Below are positions 12,346 to 24,700 of a stretch of DNA of 64,000 nucleotides, in pieces. The DNA is from Atriophallophorus winterbourni (Eukaryota > Platyhelminthes > Trematoda > Plagiorchiida > Microphallidae). The stretch spans positions 1 to 64,000 of the forward strand of contig JACCGJ010000551.1 of assembly GCA_013407085.1 (NCBI GenBank). Direction: 5' to 3'. Under the pieces are notes generated by a model. That model was not told where the DNA came from, made no database searches, and saw only the letters and a list, made by a program, of their open reading frames with translations. Each line of letters opens with the position of its first letter. The stretch's first letter is position 1. A program made the translations under genes and the position numbers.

Positions 12346-12469
12346 TGAGTCACTGCTTAAAGCCTTTCTTTCTTGGCGTTTTAGAAGACGAACCTTAACA
12401 TTTGAAACAGATTTACAGAGTTCGTGTCAGATTCGGCGACAAATAACGGTCTTACGTTCTTTAAAGTAA

Positions 12470-13095
12470 AGCAAATTTTATGTCTATAGGATGCACGATA
12501 CAAAATAATTCAGTTCCTTTAGGCAATAACGCAATTCAACCTTTTTCTAAAATAGAAATCTATAAATTATCCACTAAACCTCTTTTAGACCATTGTAACA
12601 TTTTATATTCCATTATAAATATTAGTCGGATGGCGTAGTTCCATAAAAGACACAACGGTCTTTCATGAAATAAATCATCCGTTAAAACACCAAACAATCC
12701 TATAGAGAAACGTGTGTACAACTGAATATCGACCCGTTATGGTTTCGTAAATTTAAGCATAATCTTATCCTATTCTTCAGAATAATGTCATCGGATAATA
12801 TAGAAATAATTTCCCATCTTCATGTATTGCATGCTTATAGTTGCAGCTTGACAAACAGTAAAAACACTACTAAATTACTAAGCGTTCATTCTAAAGTGAG
12901 GAACAATTTTACTTGTCTAAATATACTAAACTGTGGAATTTTTTTACAAAATATTTAAGATTCAGCTCATCTTCACCCGAATTCAAATCGCATCTGGCTC
13001 CATTACATACCTAAGAAAAAATACGCGATCTTCTTAACCTAGATGGTATGCCTGATTATTTATATAGTAATGGCATTCCTGGGTATTGATATAAA
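12470..13095 (+). pseudogene. Decayed RT C-terminus of the same family
   Basis: Plus-strand sequence near 12890-13090 retains the order seen at the end of the 10549 frame. It has a K-V-R-N-N-F stretch, an L-W-N-F stretch and a terminal YSNGIPGY-like run (TATAGTAATGGCATTCC). Frameshifts and stops are frequent. Confidence 0.6.
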
Positions 13096-13479
13096 ATTAA
13101 TTTTCATAAATTTCAAAAGAAAACTCTCTCGATTCCGAGTTTTTACTTCGCAGCATATTTTCTAAACTCCCACCCAAACAAAACTGGCCCGCAGGAGACT
13201 AGTGAAGTCAAATTCCTTCGCCCAGCAAACCAAAAAACAGTTCATATACAGGATACACTAATTTATTTCGAACATTTAAAAAGATAATTCCTGGAAAATA
13301 AACAACAGAGAACTTCACGATCCATGGAAAAATTATTCCGTAAACTTCAGGGTGTTCCGGAACATTTATTGATTTTCTTTCTCGCATTAACAGTGTTTTT
13401 GGTATAATATCAGATCAATTACTGTCTAGCTGGAAAAAATTTGTAAATACTGTTCATTAGATCAGCGGATGAAGATACC

Positions 13480-14240
13480 TTGATGCACGACCTTAACGGG
13501 TGATACATTGGTCATACCAGTGGGACATCCCGCTGAACCTTAATAAGATCCATCACTTATCAGCACTGGTTGATAAGATTTCAGTTCAAGTGTCACGCAA
13601 TTCTCTCACTATTAGCGCCACACAGCGTGTTAAGGATTTGGAGTACTAGTAAGGACTGACTTCAAATGGGAGCACCAAGGCGCCGCTGCCGCTCAACGTG
13701 CTCGCAAAGTGCTCTTTCAGCTGAGATCCGTGTTATCCATCACAAGACCTGATGTATTCCTGTACTTTACGAGGCATTAGTTTGGCCGCATTTAGAATAT
13801 TGTGTCCAGGCGTGGTGCCCTCCCTACAAGAAGGACATCGTTCGACTCGAAAGCCAACAGCGTCTAGCAACTCAAATGATTGAGGGTTAGCAAGGGAAAT
13901 TTTACGCTGCACGCCTGAAGTCTCAAGAACTTTGCTCACTTACGCGTCGTCGTTTGAGATGTGACTTATTTGAAACCTTCAAGATCCTGAAGGGGTTAAG
14001 TGTCGCTATCATTACCGACTTCTTTGCCTTGAGACCCGAGCTGGGCACCCGGGACCATTCACTCAAACTTGCTAAGGAGTAATGTAGGCTAGACTCCCGG
14101 GAAAACTTTATCAGCCTCAGGGTGGTAGATTTCTGGAACCAACTTTCAGAAGAACTCATATTTTGCAGTTCTGTCGCGAGTTTCAGAAACGGTTCGGACC
14201 GCATCTGGAGTAAGCTTTTTCCTGAATTCCCCCCTAATTT
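13480..14240 (+). pseudogene. L2/CR1-like RT C-terminal domain, decayed
   Basis: In the plus strand the words [56 protein letters not shown] and VVDFWNQLSEELI follow in order. This is the typical post-palm region of L2/CR1-like RTs. Internal stops occur (for example after MIEG near 13888 and at about 14080). This is a different family from the 10.5-kb element. Confidence 0.8.
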
Positions 14241-14644
14241 CTATGCAAGATTAGGTAGTTCACCATTTTTAGCGTTGTCTGATAAGTAAGTAAATGCTAA
14301 AATTCTGTTTCTTAATACACAAAAAATAAATTTATTTTTATCTTTCCAGCATCATTCATAACGAGGTGCTTCTTAAATACAAACTGGAAAATCCCTTGGC
14401 GTCGCGATCATCGAGGATATCAAAATCACAGTAACAATGAACGCTTTGGCGGTGGTGGTTGCTACCCTGCAGCTTTCCACCTAAAGAAATTCTGGACGCT
14501 CGATCGGCTCGCTTGCCACTTACCGTCCTGTGAATCTGAACTGAACTGAGCTTCATTTTAATTGAACGTAAAATTCCGTTTCATAAGTGACCTTGAAAAT
14601 ATCTTTGCTATTGTGCGTACTACAATTTAATTTTACAAACACTG

Positions 14645-14718
14645 GTAATTATCGATCATTATTAGCATGCCTTGGATTTACAAGAATAAAATTACTTATT
14701 TATTTATTTATTTATGTG
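14645..14718 (+). mobile_element. Non-LTR 3' end with (TTTA)n tail
   Basis: GCATGCCTTGGATTTACAAG followed by AATAAAATTA and (TTTA)n. It is the same terminal family as 6580-6684, with a tetranucleotide tail. Confidence 0.65.
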
Positions 14719-14879
14719 ATTACTCACAAACCGAATTAATTTTACAATAACCCCCTAAGCGACCGCTGTGGTTTGATAACGTCATTCGGATACCCGAGGC
14801 GTTGGTAGTTATGCCGGTTCAAGAAAGAGCTTAAGTGGAACTTTTGTACACCTTCTGCTCTAAATATAATTGTATTGTA

Positions 14880-15030
14880 TTGTATTGTATTGTAAATACA
14901 TGAAGGAACTGCTCGTATTCTTCTTTTTCGGGGTTATCTTCACTGCCTTCTTAGGGGACTTGGGCTTCTTAGAAGGCACAGTTTTCTGTGGCTTTGCGGT
15001 AGCCTTGTTTTTTTCGATGCACTTGTCAGC
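14880..15030 (-). pseudogene. Linker-histone-like Lys/Ser/Pro-rich remnant
   Basis: On the minus strand the frame reads KNKATAKPQKTVPSKKPKSP and then KKAVKITPKKK. That resembles the basic tail of histone H1, with repeated SKKPKSPKK-type units. A shorter relative (ETVSSKKPKSLKGAVKI) lies on the minus strand at about 16080-16135. No globular domain is visible in either. They are probably processed H1 pseudogene scraps, but low-complexity lysine-rich sequence could also arise otherwise. Confidence 0.35.
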
Positions 15031-15499
15031 ATCACGGATAACGTTCTCCATCATCATCATCAAGAAGCACAAGTCTGGAGAAGACGCCCTACCTGTCCAA
15101 ATGCCACAAAAATCCACTGATGGTGCAGGCTAACGCGAATGTGGCCCGCTATAAGACCTTGGAAACTCGAACATTTTACTATTCTTTTCTTTTCGATCCA
15201 CCGCACAATCCACCCTGCGTTTTTGTACGAGCTCCCCGCTTTTTATACCGTAATAAACTATTGATCTATTGATATTGACTATAACTTCTTTTTCCTCAAC
15301 AAACTTATAATACACTATGGTAATGATGAAGATAAAAGCTTTTTGTCACTATACCTTCCAGAGGTATTGCCGCAGTTCTGTTTATAATTGCGACCATTGC
15401 GGTTATCCACTCTTGCTTTGTAACTCACCTTTTCTCGTTTTCAAATGCTACGAATGTAACGTGGTCATTCTATTACATACTTCTCACCCTAGATTTCTC

Positions 15500-15537
15500 T
15501 CTCTCTTACAGCAAAATTTTATCGTTCGGCGTAGAAC
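15500..15537 (+). promoter_or_regulatory. Splice acceptor 26 nt before the CRAT start codon
   Basis: A pyrimidine-rich tract ends in TTACAG at 15511, 26 nt upstream of the ATG at 15538. It is either the end of a 5'-UTR intron or a spliced-leader trans-splice site; flatworms use both. Confidence 0.5.
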
Positions 15538-15738
15538 ATGTCAGCTGTTCGCGTGGGTCGTTTTCATTTGATTGCCAAGCGTTTCTACAACACCACCTAT
15601 TCCTCATACGCTGTGTCTACACTTCCGCACCCTAAGCCGGATCACTACGGAGTCCCTCCGTTGGAACAGTCTGTTGAGAAGTATCTAGCGTACACAAAGC
15701 CGTTAGTCACCCCGGAACAATGGGAAAATACCCGAAAG
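15538..15738 (+). CDS. CRAT: CRAT exon 1
   Basis: 67 codons starting at ATG 15538 and ending in frame at GAAAG|GTATTA. It encodes the basic leader, then PPLEQSVEKYLAYTKPLV and TPEQWENTRK, the usual N-terminal helix of the carnitine/choline acyltransferase family. Confidence 0.92.
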
Positions 15739-18700
15739 GTATTATGTTGGCCTATTCTGATCTCGTCTAACCGTTCAGATTGCATTGCAATTTATGACCT
15801 CCCCAGAGGTACTGGAACTTCAGAAAGCATTAGAAAGTCGTGCTAAATTAGAGGAGAATTGGGTAAGCTAGATTGTGCAATCACGTTAATTTATGTGTAC
15901 ACTTTCTTGATTACTTTTTGAATGATGTTCGCTTCCATGATGCTTAATAACAATGACTTTTATCAGACCTGGAACCATATTCCCAATTTACAACAGAAAA
16001 GGCGAGATAGCAAATCGGTCGAAGTTTTGTATCCCAGAAATTCTGTTTCCAGTATCAAAATAATTCATGTCATTCCTGTGTTTATCTTCACTGCCCCCTT
16101 AAGAGACTTGGGCTTCTTGGAAGACACAGTTTCTCTCTCGGCCAGGACAGCCCACGTCTTATCTATATTTTGAGTGCTGCAATCTGGTTTACGAGGAACC
16201 TTTCGGCTAATTGGTATCTAAAATTAAAGGTTTCCTTCCTCTCTATGGTATGAGTCGTCTGCTTGTCCCTTCCGCAATCTGTTTTTCCTTTCTCTACTAG
16301 AACGATGTTTCATCTGCCCAAAACAATCCAGTTTTAATGCGCCAATCATCCGCCTTCTGACCCATTTCCTTCCAGTAGAAAAGTGGAAATACTTCCACGG
16401 CTTACTTTGTAGCCTAATTTTCTCATACGTCCTCAAATCACAATTACGGGATTATTGCTGTTGAATGTCTGGAACCAACAGTTTATGATTATACCTCCAA
16501 TTTACGATTCCACCCAAACTTTCATCCACTCAGATGACGCTCTAATACCGGATGTTGAATAGACCTAACCGGATTGATTAATTTATAAAATAAGGTGGAA
16601 AACCATTAGCCTAGATCTTAGCAGAGTGTCACAGTCATAGACTGCACGCGGTATAATGCACTGTTCAAGTCGCCTAAGCCTAAAGAGGTATATGAAAGAG
16701 AAATGGCTCTTAGACTCTAGCGCGCTTCTGCGTGCAGCTCACAACCGTGGGCAAATCCATTTCGTACGATGTTCTGTTTTCAGTAAAAAAAAGGTACTGA
16801 ATGCGTTTGTTTATGTTTATATGGATTTACTCGATTCGCTACTGAGGCTGATGGTATGGTATGGTTTGAAAACACAAGCCTGATAAAGGCAAAGTGCCGC
16901 ACAGTCAGAGACTGCACGTGGGATAAGATACTGTCAGGTTGCCCAGGCGTAGACAGATATGAGGAAGAAAAAAGAACAGGAAATGGTAGTGAGACCCAAG
17001 CCTGTTTCACCACTCAGCTCACTACCTCTGGCCAATCAATTTAGCACGGTGTTAGCCACACAGCAAAAAGAACTGCATGATTGCACATCCCTGAGACTCA
17101 TAGTCAGTGTTAGTTACTGTTACAGTACGGGTGTGCAATCGTACAGTACTTATGTGCTGTGCGGCTAACACCGTGCTGAATTGATTGGCCACCGGTGGTG
17201 AGCTGCATGCGGAAACAGGCTGGAGTCTCACTACCATCTCTATTTTCTTTCTCATATCTGTCTAGGCCTGGGCAACCTGACAGTATCTTAGCCCACGTGC
17301 AGTCTCTGGCTGTACGGCACTTTGCCTGGATCAGGCTTGTGCTTTCATACATCATACATACATATTGTTACAGTTCAGTGGATAAAACCGAGATATTGGC
17401 ATAGAAACTGCTGTTGATGGTCTCTATGGAAAACAGTGGAACGCAGGTTTTCATCAACTCCCATTTTGGATTCCCCATCCTCGGAAGTCAACTCAACTAC
17501 CATCGTTTTCGGCTAACAATTCTCGCGAGCTTCTCTTTGTGTTTGATTTTTTACGACTGTTGTCTTCCGAGTTTTGCCTATCGAAAGAGATGTTAGGAGT
17601 AATACAATCTAAATTCAATTTTCATCTATATTGCGTTGCACACTAGGACACATTGTAGTCTCACTGCCATTATCCCTTCGCTTTGGAACAAGATACCACA
17701 AAATTGCCCTGCAGTGAAATTACATAAGCTGCTTTTCACACCAGTTTGCATATTTTGATTGTTCACTTTCTTTGTATGAGTTTGCTTATCTGCTTCGTGT
17801 TGCTTGCACTTTGTCTGGCTCCAGATCTCTTTCTATTCCGCTCTCATATCTGTCTAGCCCTGGGAAACCTGACAGTATCTTAGCCCACGTGCAGTCTCTG
17901 ACTGTGCGGCACTTTGCCTGGATCAGTCTTGTGCTTTCTTACCAGATCTCTGCTTCATGATGTTGATGATGATGATCCCTTCTCTTGCCGGGGACTGAGC
18001 AACCTGTTGTTATCTCAATCTCCCCAAAGTCCATCCGGTTATGTGGCGTTTAGCTCGATATCAGACTTGCGACACGACAGTGTCCTGATTTTTCATTCTG
18101 TTCTACTTTTGCAGTTGCTTTTTTCAATCCTCGCAGAATCCTCGGGTAACTTTGTGTGTTGTTCGCGTTTGTTTGTTTGTTTTGTTTTGTTTCGTTCATG
18201 TTTGTCGTTCTGACCTACGGGCGGCTGACTGATTGCGCTTGTCTTTACAGCTTTTCGATTGGTGGCTCGACAGCTACTTGACTAATCGAGCCCCCGTGGT
18301 GGTTCACAGTAACCCGGGGATGCGGTTGAAGACGACGCCGTTCAAATCGGACACGGAATGGCTCATGCACGCTACCGGAATCGTGCGGGGTGTGTTGAAC
18401 TTCAAAGTGAGTCTTGTGTTTCTAATTGTGAACGTTGTGCTAGTGGGTGTGAATGTCTTTACTCTTGTTTTGGTAAGTAGTACATGTATGATATGGTATG
18501 AAAGCACAAGCCTTATCCAGGCAAAGTGCCGCACAGTCAGAGACTGCACGTGTGCTAAGATAGTGTCAGGTTGCCCAGGCCTAGACAGATATGGGAAAGA
18601 AAATATAAGTGGGAATGACAGTGAGACTGCAGTGTGTTTCAGCAGGCAGCTTACTACTAGGGGTCAAACGTGACGCTTTGCATAGCAATCTTCGGTGATG

Positions 18701-21700
18701 TAGAGTTAAATACATACCATGGTAGAGATAAACTTGTTGAGTATCTATGCGCCTCCGTGTTCGATAAATTAACTTGGACTCATCATCTTAATTCTATGCG
18801 TCAAGTACACCGACTCTACTCTTCTGCCTTTTGTCTTCGCTCTCTTTGCGTTAAGCGTAAACTGATTTCTCACTTTACTCCATCTTGTATCTTACCTCAT
18901 CTCTTTGCACTATCCCCTGTAATAATATTTCACAAGACTGCGGTAATATTTTTTTCGTGGAAGTTCTGTCTTTTCCGAAAACATCTTTGACATGATTATG
19001 AGACAACACTTTTCTTCTTGTTATCGACTCCACAGTGAACTAGTCTTAATCTTAATCTTTTTATACAACTTAATAAAAACATATCATGCTACCGTCTCGA
19101 AAGTTCTATATCAGCGGACCTTTATCCCAGTCCTCTCATGATATCTATCAAAAGAATATGGTCGTTCATATTATTCGCTTATCTCCTTGATCATGTACTG
19201 CAGAGATTAAAGTTCGAATATTTTGGAATAAAGCTTTACATTCTCTGCTCTTCTCTCTCTCTCTCTTTCTTCGGATGTGCAATCGTGCAGTACTTCTGTA
19301 TTGTGAGGCTATACCGTGCTAAATTCACTGATCACCGGTAGTGAGCTGCGTGCTGAAACAAGCTGGAGTCTCACTACCATTTCTCTAAGCCTGGGTAACC
19401 TACAGTCTGACTATGCGGCAATTTGCCTTGATCTTCTCGGTGCTTTCATGCATGCATACTCTTTCTTCGGATGCCTTGAAGTATGAATTGCTTAAACCTG
19501 GCTGCCGTCTCCATCCTGAACATTCTGTAACCAACCTCATGATGTTTGAATGGCTACACGAGGACGCGTTACCCTGAATTTGGATCTTTTCAAATGATTC
19601 ACATCCCGCTCTCGTTGTCCGTCATCATTGCAGGAGAGGGCACGAATGTGCAATCGTGCAGCACAATGTTTACTGTACAAGTAGCACAGTGCAAACTTAA
19701 CTTACCCTAAGTAGCAAGCTGCATACCTATATATGCTGGGGTCTCAGGGTCGTTTCTCCATATACTTCTTCGCCTCTAAGCACTATGACACCATCTCAGC
19801 CAATATAATGAACCACAATCTCAAACTTCTTTTCTACCATCTGGATCAATCATCCTGTGACATTCGCGTGATATCATCGATAGCCTATCGATTTGACTCT
19901 ACGGCAGCTGATTGGCTACACCTTTTGCCACCTAGCCGTGTCATTTCACCCGCTTACTAGCGAAAGTGTTTGTCCATCAAAATGACTTCGTACTGTTAAA
20001 GCCTGCAGTGAGCGTCGTTTCCGTGGGTCCTCTGACAGAATAAAATTAATGGTTCGAAAGCCTCTAAACAGCTCGCCGTTTGGAACCGAGATCGTTGCAG
20101 ATCTTAATCCAGTCGCGCTCCAGCCTTTGAACGCCATAGGCGGTACGCAATCTTACGGCATCGACATTTTCATCTACAGTTGACAGACAGGTCTTCACGT
20201 GATCGCCTTGTCGTCGGAGCCAATATTGAGTTGTTTTGGGGACGAGGACAAGTTTTACGACCGCTGAGTTTGTCGTTCGGATGACGTGGACAAACCAGTG
20301 CCCTCTTGGTCGTTGGATATGATTGATTGGCGTCGTGTACCCACCTATTCTAGCTTTCGTAGGTAAAACCGTGACAAATGGAATTGCCAACGGTACTAAG
20401 CGGAAACATACTGGAGCCTAATTGCCATTCCCCTTTCTTATATATGCCTAGTCCTAAACAGCCGGCCAGTATCTTAGCCCACTTTGCGGTCTGTGACTTA
20501 TTGTACTTTGTGCTCTATCTCCTCCTCGAGGATGAGTCGGCTTCAGTGAAGATTCTTGGGAATTTGGGTACAAAGCGGCGCCCCCAGCACCACTCGGTGT
20601 TTGTTCGAGTCAGCTTCTCTAGCCTTTGCACAACCAAGTGTGACCTGCAAGACAGCAGGGAGTTGCCAGAAAGAGGTGGTGTGCACCAACTAACCGTCTA
20701 CAAGATTCTGCTCCAGATTTTTCCTGATGGTTTTCTCCAGAAACTTTTCCTGCGATCGGCTATCCCGCAAGGCAGCGGGGGTTTAAAATTAGAGTTTTCC
20801 TTCCTCTGGATGAAATGCCCTCAAAGGCTAACGAGCTCCATCTGTCCGAAGAAAACTGGTTTTTTTAATCGCCAGTCACTCGCCCTCGCCCCTTCTCCTG
20901 TTGGTAGAAGCAGTTCGGCCAGGCTCGGGGAGCCACTCGTGCAGGCCAGAATCTGGATTTGGTTGTCAGAGGCTATTTGAGACGCGTGTCATATGGGTCT
21001 GTGACTGTGTGGCTTCAAGCTTGTGATTTCATATATACTCGTAACCCTAAATGTTGTGTGCGTGCACATCATCTTTCCCACACAGAGACGAATCGAATCT
21101 CGCACTTTTCCCACGGACATGTCGGCTGACGGAGAAGCAATGTGCATGGCTCAGTTCTACGCCTTGTTGTGCAACTGTCGTATCCCAGGAGCTCCGACGG
21201 ACCGCATTCTCTCGCGCCGCGGGGGACCTCATAGCACTTTGATGTCGAATCACCTTTGCGTGTTCTACCGCAATCGGGTAAGCGCTTCCGATTGATTGAT
21301 TTCGTGCCGTTGTTTCGACTGCATTTGACGTAATTTGAGCATTTGCGAGCATTTGAAAGTGTGTAATAGAAGAGCGCGGATGTGCAATCGTGCAGTACTT
21401 TGTGCTGTGCGGCTAACACCGTGCTAAACTGATTGGCCACGGGTAGTGAGCTGCATGCTGAAACACGCTGGAGTCTCACTACCATTTCCTGTTCTTTTTT
21501 CTTCCTCATATCTGTCTACGCCTGGGCAACCTGACAGTATCCTAGCCCACGTCCAGTCTCTGGCTGTGCGGCACTTTGCCTATATCAGGCTTGTGCTTTC
21601 ATACCATACCATACCATTAGAAGTAAGATTAAGCGTATACGCACTGACAAATGGTCTAGATTTGTCGAGGTCACGAAAATAATGTTATACGATCTTGATT

Positions 21701-24700
21701 AGTGTAGAGGGTAGGGTTACACCACGTCAATCGCTCTCCCTGTTTGATCATCTATCATACTGTAATGGAAAATGTTCGTGACCGATCGGGGAATCATAAT
21801 CATGAAACAAGAAAGTTTGTAATGAATCAGTGAGAGTAGTTAATTGGTAACGTTAAGCAAGCGTCAGAGGGGATAAGTTGAATCTTAAATAAAGTAGGTA
21901 TACGAGTAACATATAAAAGGGTAGATCTCTCCGATCCTTATTACCGCATCTGAAGGATAAGACACCTTCAGGTTGCGCGACGAATTCTGTATATAAAATC
22001 AACTGCAAGGGTTTCTCGGGAGTATATATCGGGCAAACATCCAGAGAACTCAGTAAGTGATCACAAAAATCGAATCGGTAAGCAGTCACGCAATTCCAGT
22101 GAATATCAATCACTGATCAGAGATTCAGCACTAGCTGAACACGTGCTTGACCCCGGTCACAGTGTTGATCTTGATAACGTAGAAGTGACAAGGCGGGGTA
22201 ATAAAACCATACATTGAACGACTTCACGCAGAGGCGGTTGAGATAACAAAAGCTGGTAAGAATGCAGCGGATAAAAATTAACGTGTGTGACCCCTAGTGT
22301 GCGCATCGATTACGTAATCGAGCTAATCTGTCAACAGATTTCATTCACACCTGCCAAGACCAAAACAATTAAGAGATTATACGGCACGTAGGGGTGGTGG
22401 TGCGTCAGTTGATATTCAACACGTCTGTCTACCTTAACGAGCGCAGAACCCACCATGGACTGTGCAGTACTTAACCACCTTAGGATTGGTCAGGTGAATG
22501 AAATTTAAGAATGATCTCTGCTCGTACTGACACCCTTGGTCTAACGAAGCTTCTGAGTTTTTGTTTGTGTGTATGTATGCATGTATGAAAGCACAAGCCC
22601 GATCTAGGCAAACTGCCACACAATAATAGACTGCAGGTGGGCTAATATGTTGTCAGTTTGCCCAAGACTAGACATAAATGAGGAAGAAAAAATAACAGGA
22701 AATGGTAGTGAGAATCCAGCGTGTTTCAGCATGCAGCTCACTACCCGTGGCCAATCAATTTAGCACGGTGTTAGCCGCACAGCACCGAATACTGCACGAT
22801 TGCACATCCGTGCCTATGTAAGATAAGCATATTTTGTTTTTGTCATGTGGCGTATGGTATGCACGGTTGTGCTTGCACACTACAGATCTACCGAAGAAGA
22901 AAATGGCTTTATTCCTGTACACGAAATTTTGTTTTCCACGAAGCTAAGAAATGTATAAAATCACACAATCCTGCTCCACGCTTTGTCGCATAATAAATAC
23001 CGAAATAGTGTCACGTTACCTTGGGCTAGACAGGCGGCATGCCAATGAACTTAGGAAATGAAGTTAGACAATTGACGAGAAAATCTCAACATCAGTTATC
23101 AAATTGTCTGGCGCATTTTCAAGTCTAAAACAGCCAACGATTAATTAACCATGTATCGTGCCAGGTATGGAACGAAAGAGTTTCCGAATTTATTAGCAAA
23201 TAAAATATTTGCTTCTGGTGGAGAAAAAAATTTGCACGCAACAAGGGTCTTGTTCATTGGATGTGAACTATCCATAAGCGCCTTGAGTGCTTGACGAAGA
23301 ATCACTTTGCGATTCTGTGTTTGAACATCCTGGTTCGTTGTACGAACCCTATGCAACAGTGGCATTCAAGTATAACCTTGTTTACCATTAATCCACTGTT
23401 TCAAACGCTCACTGAACCTAATCTTACTGTCTCCACCTGATGACTGCAAACAGCCAGAAACCGGTAGTGGAGTGTAATTTCGGGGGATGTGAGCAACACA
23501 TCACTTTTATCAGAAGAAATGTTTTTGATCAATCTGTTGCATTCACAATCCGCGATAGTGTCTAGAATTAAATCCGTGGAAACACAGCTCAGTCTCCAAT
23601 ATACGGTCGTAAATGACAAAACCTCTCTTTGCGATACCGATGCCGGGTGGTGTCCTGCAGGGTGCCATACGGTCCCCATTTTATTTTCTATTTACATTTC
23701 TGATCTTCCTTATAACCCTTCTGCATGTACTATTAAATACGCCGACGACCTTCCCGTTTCATTGAACCACAATAGTCCAGTCGGCCAACATGCTTTAGAA
23801 TCAATGATTACAAGCATTGGTCAATGGTCATCCACACGAAATGGTATTTTCCAACGTGACTGGACAGCGATGTTTCATTTAATGCTTGAAAGATGTAGTA
23901 GCTTCAAGTACCTTGGCGTTAAAGCATCCGACAGTCTTAGCTGGAGTCTCACTACCGTTTCCTCTTCTATTTTCCATTCCCATATTTGCCTCGGCCTGGG
24001 CAATCTGACAGTATCTTAGCCCATGTGCAGACTGACTGTGTGGCATTTTGCCGTTTGCTTTCATACTCCTTTTACTGCTTCATGATGCTTGTCACTTTGT
24101 CTAGCCCCAAATCTAGGTTTCATGATGTTGGTGATAATCTGTGGGTGATCTCCACACCAAACAGCCAGAATACCTGAAATCTGTCATGTCTGTCTTGGTC
24201 TGGGCAACCTGACAGTATCTCAGCCCACATGCAGTCTCTAACTGTGCCGTACTTTGCCTGGATCAGTCTTGTGCCTTCATACCATACCATACCCGAAATC
24301 TCTCTATCGGCTATTCCTCATTTCATATTTTGCACGATTTGCTTTTCCTGCTTCATATTGTTGATGTCCAAGCTTTTTTGTGTAACGAAATTGTTGTTCG
24401 GAAAAGCTCAAGGTGGCTCTTAGTCGTGCAATCTTCTACAGTAAGCCTTTTCGCCACTGTCGCCTGACTCTATTTGGTCTTATTCCCCCCTTGCTGTCTA
24501 GTCATTTATGGATTTCGAAGTCGATGACTGCTCGGTTCCCCATCATCCTTTTGGTCATTCTCGATGCTAGTGGAGTATCAGCTCTAGATTGAACAACCCT
24601 TTCCCTTCCGTGCATCTGCCAAACCTCCATCCACGTTTATTGCATGCCCCGTTTTGCAGATTTTCCGCATGGAATTCAGCGATCCCGTGACGCGAGAAAT

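Larger units (their letters stand above)
23141..23590 (-). pseudogene. CR1-like RT C-terminus split by a satellite unit
   Basis: On the minus strand, 23590-23506 encodes ...STDLILDTIADCECNRL and IKNISSDKS. After the interruption, 23267-23141 continues with HPMNKTLVACKFF and NSFVPYLARYMVN. The intact relative at 51400-51600 reads VISSDNAHPLHEVLMACRSF and NSFIPYLARYLVD without interruption. The two halves are therefore one former frame, split between DNA-equivalent residues S-D-K-S and H-P. It is a dead fragment, useful as an empty-site reference. Confidence 0.8.

Noticed and set aside
18233..18673. 146-codon frame continuing past CRAT exon 3
   Set aside because: Homology ends at the GT donor at 18407; the rest reads into a SINE-like copy.
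21069..21509. 146-codon minus-strand frame
   Set aside because: It is the antisense shadow of CRAT exon 4 joined to a SINE-like copy.
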